The translations under genes were made by a program, and so were the position numbers. The notes beneath the pieces are model-generated. The model was not told the origin of the DNA, ran no database searches, and saw only the letters and a program-made list of their open reading frames with translations. From UBA1563 sp041667115 (lineage in GTDB: Bacteria; Bacteroidota; Ignavibacteria; Ignavibacteriales; Ignavibacteriaceae): DNA of 64,000 bases. Positions 61,194 through 64,000 of the stretch are shown one piece after another. Location: NCBI GenBank assembly GCA_041667115.1, contig JBAYFO010000011.1, positions 1 through 64,000 of the forward strand. The letters run 5' to 3'. Within the stretch, counting starts at the first letter, position 1; each line of letters opens with the position of its first letter.

Positions 61194-62204
61194 ATGAAAC
61201 GAAGATTATTTGTTGTTTTCATCTTTCTGATTCTTCAATATAATTTTGCAGAAAGCGTTCAACAGTATGGTGCTATTGGTGATCTGAAATTACAGAGCGG
61301 AAAAATTCTCCACGAGTGTAAAATTGGCTACCGCACTTTTGGTTCATTAAATCAAGAAAGATCAAACGCAATTCTGTATCCCACATGGTTTGCCGGTGTA
61401 AGCAAAGATGTTGTTGGACTTCTTGGTGCGGATAAATTGATAGATACAACAAACTATTTTGTTATCGTTGTTGATGCTTTAGGGAATGGGGTCTCAACCT
61501 CGCCAACAAATTATAAAGCTGAAATTCCATTCCCGCAAATAACTATTCGGGATATGGTTGAATCGGAATTCGTACTGGTAAAGAATATTCTCGGTATCAA
61601 TCACTTGTTTGCGGTAATCGGTGGCTCAATGGGAAGTATGCAAGCTTTTGAATTTGCCGTCGCTTATCCCGACTTTATGGATAAAGTTATTCCTTATGCG
61701 GCTTCTCCTAAAATCACCTCAAACGAAAAAATTATTTTTTCGTTGATGAAAGAGATCATCGTTTCCGGGAAAAAATATGGCGAACCGGAAGATGAAATTA
61801 TTAAAAAGCTTAATATTATGATACAACTTTTGGCGCGAACACCGGCAAACATAAACAAGAACTATCCCGGGGGGAAATTTGCGGATCTTGAAAAAAGGTT
61901 TGAAAAAACTTCTCCGATTTTTACATCCGCATGTTATTTGACGCAACTCGATGCGATGTATACGCACGACATTACGCGGGATTATCATTCGTCATTTGAA
62001 GAAACAGCAAAGCATATTAAAGCTAAGCTTTTCATTATAGTTTCGGAAACGGATCTTTTGCTTAATCCAAAACCGGCGCTTGAACTAGCTCAGTATGCTA
62101 AAGCGAAAACTCTTTTACTAAAAAATGATTGTGGTCATCTGGCGGTCGGATGTGATATGGAATTATGTAGAACAGAAATTCAAAAATTTCTTGCAACTAA
62201 ATGA
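61194..62204 (+). CDS. Secreted alpha/beta hydrolase related to homoserine O-acetyltransferase
   Basis: A 336-residue protein with a signal peptide (LFVVFIFLILQYNFA), then the MetX-like start (LKLQSGKILHECKIGYRTFGSLN, NAILYPTWFAGVSKDVVG). The nucleophile is S145 in VIGGSMGSMQAFEFA, and the acid and base sit in VSETDLLLNP and NDCGHLAVG. Being exported, it is unlikely to make O-acetylhomoserine; an esterase or acyltransferase acting outside the cytoplasm is more plausible. It starts 4 bp after ugd and ends 11 bp before the metallopeptidase gene, so the three may be co-transcribed. Confidence 0.8.
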   Translation: MKRRLFVVFIFLILQYNFAESVQQYGAIGDLKLQSGKILHECKIGYRTFGSLNQERSNAILYPTWFAGVSKDVVGLLGADKLIDTTNYFVIVVDALGNGVSTSPTNYKAEIPFPQITIRDMVESEFVLVKNILGINHLFAVIGGSMGSMQAFEFAVAYPDFMDKVIPYAASPKITSNEKIIFSLMKEIIVSGKKYGEPEDEIIKKLNIMIQLLARTPANINKNYPGGKFADLEKRFEKTSPIFTSACYLTQLDAMYTHDITRDYHSSFEETAKHIKAKLFIIVSETDLLLNPKPALELAQYAKAKTLLLKNDCGHLAVGCDMELCRTEIQKFLATK

Positions 62205-62215
62205 TAAGGAAGCTC

Positions 62216-64000
62216 ATGAAAAATTTGCTTACAACAATATTTCCTTTTTTTATTTTGTTCGGAATGATTTTTATGAAAGCACAATCGTTAAAACCGGGTT
62301 GGATTGAAGAGTCCACACTAAAGTTAGAAGGGCAGTTAATTCAAAAATATGGAGTATCGCAGAAAGATAGAATCGAAAAAGGGATTGCTCAGGTGGCTGA
62401 ATTTTGGCGCGAAAGCGACGGCAACCGGAATGAATTTGAGAATTTTATAAATGCAAATTATGCAGGTGATGCCGATACTCACAACCAACTATTTGAAAGA
62501 TTCGAATATCTTTTAGAGCAAACCGATGGACATTTCAATAAATTGAGTTTGGATTATCGCCGTCAGGCGGATCTGGAATTAGGTCCTATTTTACCGGTTG
62601 ATGAAGTATTTGCCGGGTATGATCCTTCTGCACACATCAATGATGACTTCTTCCAAAATAAAATTGCGTTCGTTGTGTTGCTAAATTTTCCATTGACAAC
62701 TCTGGAAGAACGGTTATCGAAAAGTGAGTTATGGTCTCGTAAAGATTGGGCTGAAACGCGGTTGGCTCAGCGCTTTGCTAAAAGAATACCTGCAGAAGTG
62801 AACTTAGCTATTGGTGATGCTTCTGCAAAATCTTCCGCGTATATTGCAGGGTATAACATTTGGATGCATCATGTACTAAGCGAAAAAGAAGAGAGGCTCT
62901 TCCCACAAAAAATGAGATTGCTTTCACACTGGAATCTACGCGATGAATTAAAAGCAAATTATCAAGTTGGAAAAGATGGATTAGCAAAACAGAGAATAAT
63001 TCAAAAAGTTATGGAAAGAATCGTTGACCAGACCATACCAGAAGTCGTTATCGATAATCCCGCTGTTGATTGGAACCCATTTACGAATGACGTGAAAGCT
63101 TCTTCCGTAAAAGATTATTCCGAAAATTTGAATGCAGATAAAAATATTTCGGCTAAAGCCGAACCAGATACCCGTTATCAAATGTTATTGGATGATTTCA
63201 AGGCTTCAAGACTCGCTGATCCTTACTCACCAACTGCCAAGACAGTGATAGAAAGAAAGTTTAACGAAAACCGTGAAATGCCGGAAGTGCGGGTGAAAGA
63301 AATTCTTGAAACAATTTTAACTTCACCGCTTGTGAAAGAGACTGCAAAATTAATTGAAAAAAGATTAGGCAGACCGCTTGAGCCGTTTGATATCTGGTAT
63401 AACGGTTTCAAGGCAAAGAGTAAATATTCTGAAGCCGACTTAGGTAAAATTGTTGCAAAAAAATATCCAACTCCACAAGCATACCAAAAAGATATTCCCA
63501 ATCTTTTGATGAAACTTGGGTTCACAAAAGATAAAGCAAAATTCTTAGCAGATAATATAGAAGTTGATCCTGCTCGTGGTTCCGGGCATGCGTGGGGTGC
63601 GGGAATGCGTTCAGAGAAAGCGCATCTACGTACCCGTGTTGATAAATCGGGAATGAATTATAAAGGTTATAATATAGCGGTTCATGAAATGGGACATAAT
63701 GTTGAACAGACGTTTTCTCTCAACTCGATCGATCATTACATGCTGCAAGGTGTTCCGAATACTGCATTCACGGAAGCGTTTGCATTTCTTTTTCAAAGCA
63801 GAGATTTGCTGTTGTTGGGTTTGCAGCCGGAAGATAATGATGCTGAAGCTCTACAGGCACTTCAAGATTTTTGGGCAGTGTACGAAATAGCGGGAGTATC
63901 ACTCGTTGATATGGAAGCCTGGCATTGGATGTATAACCATCCCGATGCAAATCCTGAGCAATTGAAAGAAGCAGTTCTTAAAATCTCAAAAACTATTTGG
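62216..64000 (+). CDS. Secreted zinc metallopeptidase (gluzincin), 3' end cut off by the window
   Basis: The frame is open for 595 codons to the last base, so the C-terminus is missing. An AAGGAAG site precedes the ATG. A signal peptide (TIFPFFILFGMIFMKAQ) is followed by a long helical region, and then the zinc motif HEMGH at residues 490-494, with E520 (TAFTEAFAFLF) as likely third ligand. Segments RGSGHAWGAGMRSEKAHLRT and NYKGYNIAVHEMGH recall M3/M2-like helical peptidases, but family placement is uncertain. It should degrade peptides in the periplasm or outside the cell. It is probably co-transcribed with the hydrolase at 61194. Confidence 0.82.
   Translation, partial: MKNLLTTIFPFFILFGMIFMKAQSLKPGWIEESTLKLEGQLIQKYGVSQKDRIEKGIAQVAEFWRESDGNRNEFENFINANYAGDADTHNQLFERFEYLLEQTDGHFNKLSLDYRRQADLELGPILPVDEVFAGYDPSAHINDDFFQNKIAFVVLLNFPLTTLEERLSKSELWSRKDWAETRLAQRFAKRIPAEVNLAIGDASAKSSAYIAGYNIWMHHVLSEKEERLFPQKMRLLSHWNLRDELKANYQVGKDGLAKQRIIQKVMERIVDQTIPEVVIDNPAVDWNPFTNDVKASSVKDYSENLNADKNISAKAEPDTRYQMLLDDFKASRLADPYSPTAKTVIERKFNENREMPEVRVKEILETILTSPLVKETAKLIEKRLGRPLEPFDIWYNGFKAKSKYSEADLGKIVAKKYPTPQAYQKDIPNLLMKLGFTKDKAKFLADNIEVDPARGSGHAWGAGMRSEKAHLRTRVDKSGMNYKGYNIAVHEMGHNVEQTFSLNSIDHYMLQGVPNTAFTEAFAFLFQSRDLLLLGLQPEDNDAEALQALQDFWAVYEIAGVSLVDMEAWHWMYNHPDANPEQLKEAVLKISKTIW

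Overview
The window looks like a chromosomal segment from an AT-rich member of the Ignavibacteria (Bacteroidota/Chlorobi group). Two secreted proteins end in the Por-secretion (type IX) sorting domain with the YPNPFNP signature. Several gaps carry TAnnTTTG promoter -7 elements. Bacteroidota-type families (DUF5686-like barrel, DUF4270-like lipoprotein, NamZ, DUF6263) sit among ordinary housekeeping genes. This assignment is inferred from gene content only.

Layout. 1-3 kb: 3' part of an outer-membrane barrel gene, then a 0.9 kb gap with a four-copy 42-bp hairpin repeat and a small gene broken by an in-frame stop. 3-7 kb: an accessory stretch of AT-rich one-gene units. Three 66-bp elements at 4601, 5831 and 6203 have integron attC-like architecture (RYYYAAC/GTTRRRY-like boxes, bulged stem, covarying pairs) and separate a type IX-secreted protein and a DUF1330-like protein, so this may be an attC cluster without an integrase. 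7-13 kb: thioredoxin-like protein, GNAT-like acyltransferase, secreted GH53-like glycosidase, MFS drug exporter, methyltransferase. 13-17.8 kb (minus strand): SPOR lipoprotein, hutI, ftcD, cyclodeaminase, NamZ muramidase, i.e. the lower part of histidine degradation into the folate pool. 18-25.6 kb: glgA, gmhB, DUF4270-like lipoprotein, OMP, glyA, tatC, polyprenyl synthase. 25.7-33.1 kb: a lipid operon yceD-like, rpmF, plsX, fabH, fabD, DUF3109, fabG, acpP, fabF, rnc. 33.2-36.1 kb: one-chain gcvP.

36.1-51.4 kb is the accessory core. It starts with a 24-copy exact 21-bp minisatellite that reads as coiled-coil-like heptads. Next come two tandem copies of an unrecognised gene of about 240 codons with duplicated leaders, and a RelE/ParE-type toxin-antitoxin pair. 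A deaminase-ATPase-winged-helix gene follows, split by a one-base frameshift. Then come a type III restriction-modification pair (mod/res) with a GxxExxY element wedged between the two genes, a nuclease-nSTAND NTPase fusion, and an OLD-family nuclease. Together these look like a defence island; the nuclease-NTPase plus OLD pair is the best candidate for an undescribed system.

51.8-64 kb returns to core genes: NfeD-type membrane protease, Dcp-like M3 peptidase, then on the minus strand sucD, ndk, NUDIX hydrolase, a second NamZ and a DUF6263-like lipoprotein, and finally ugd, a secreted MetX-like hydrolase and a zinc peptidase cut by the right edge. No rRNA, tRNA, CRISPR array, transposase or integrase gene was recognised.
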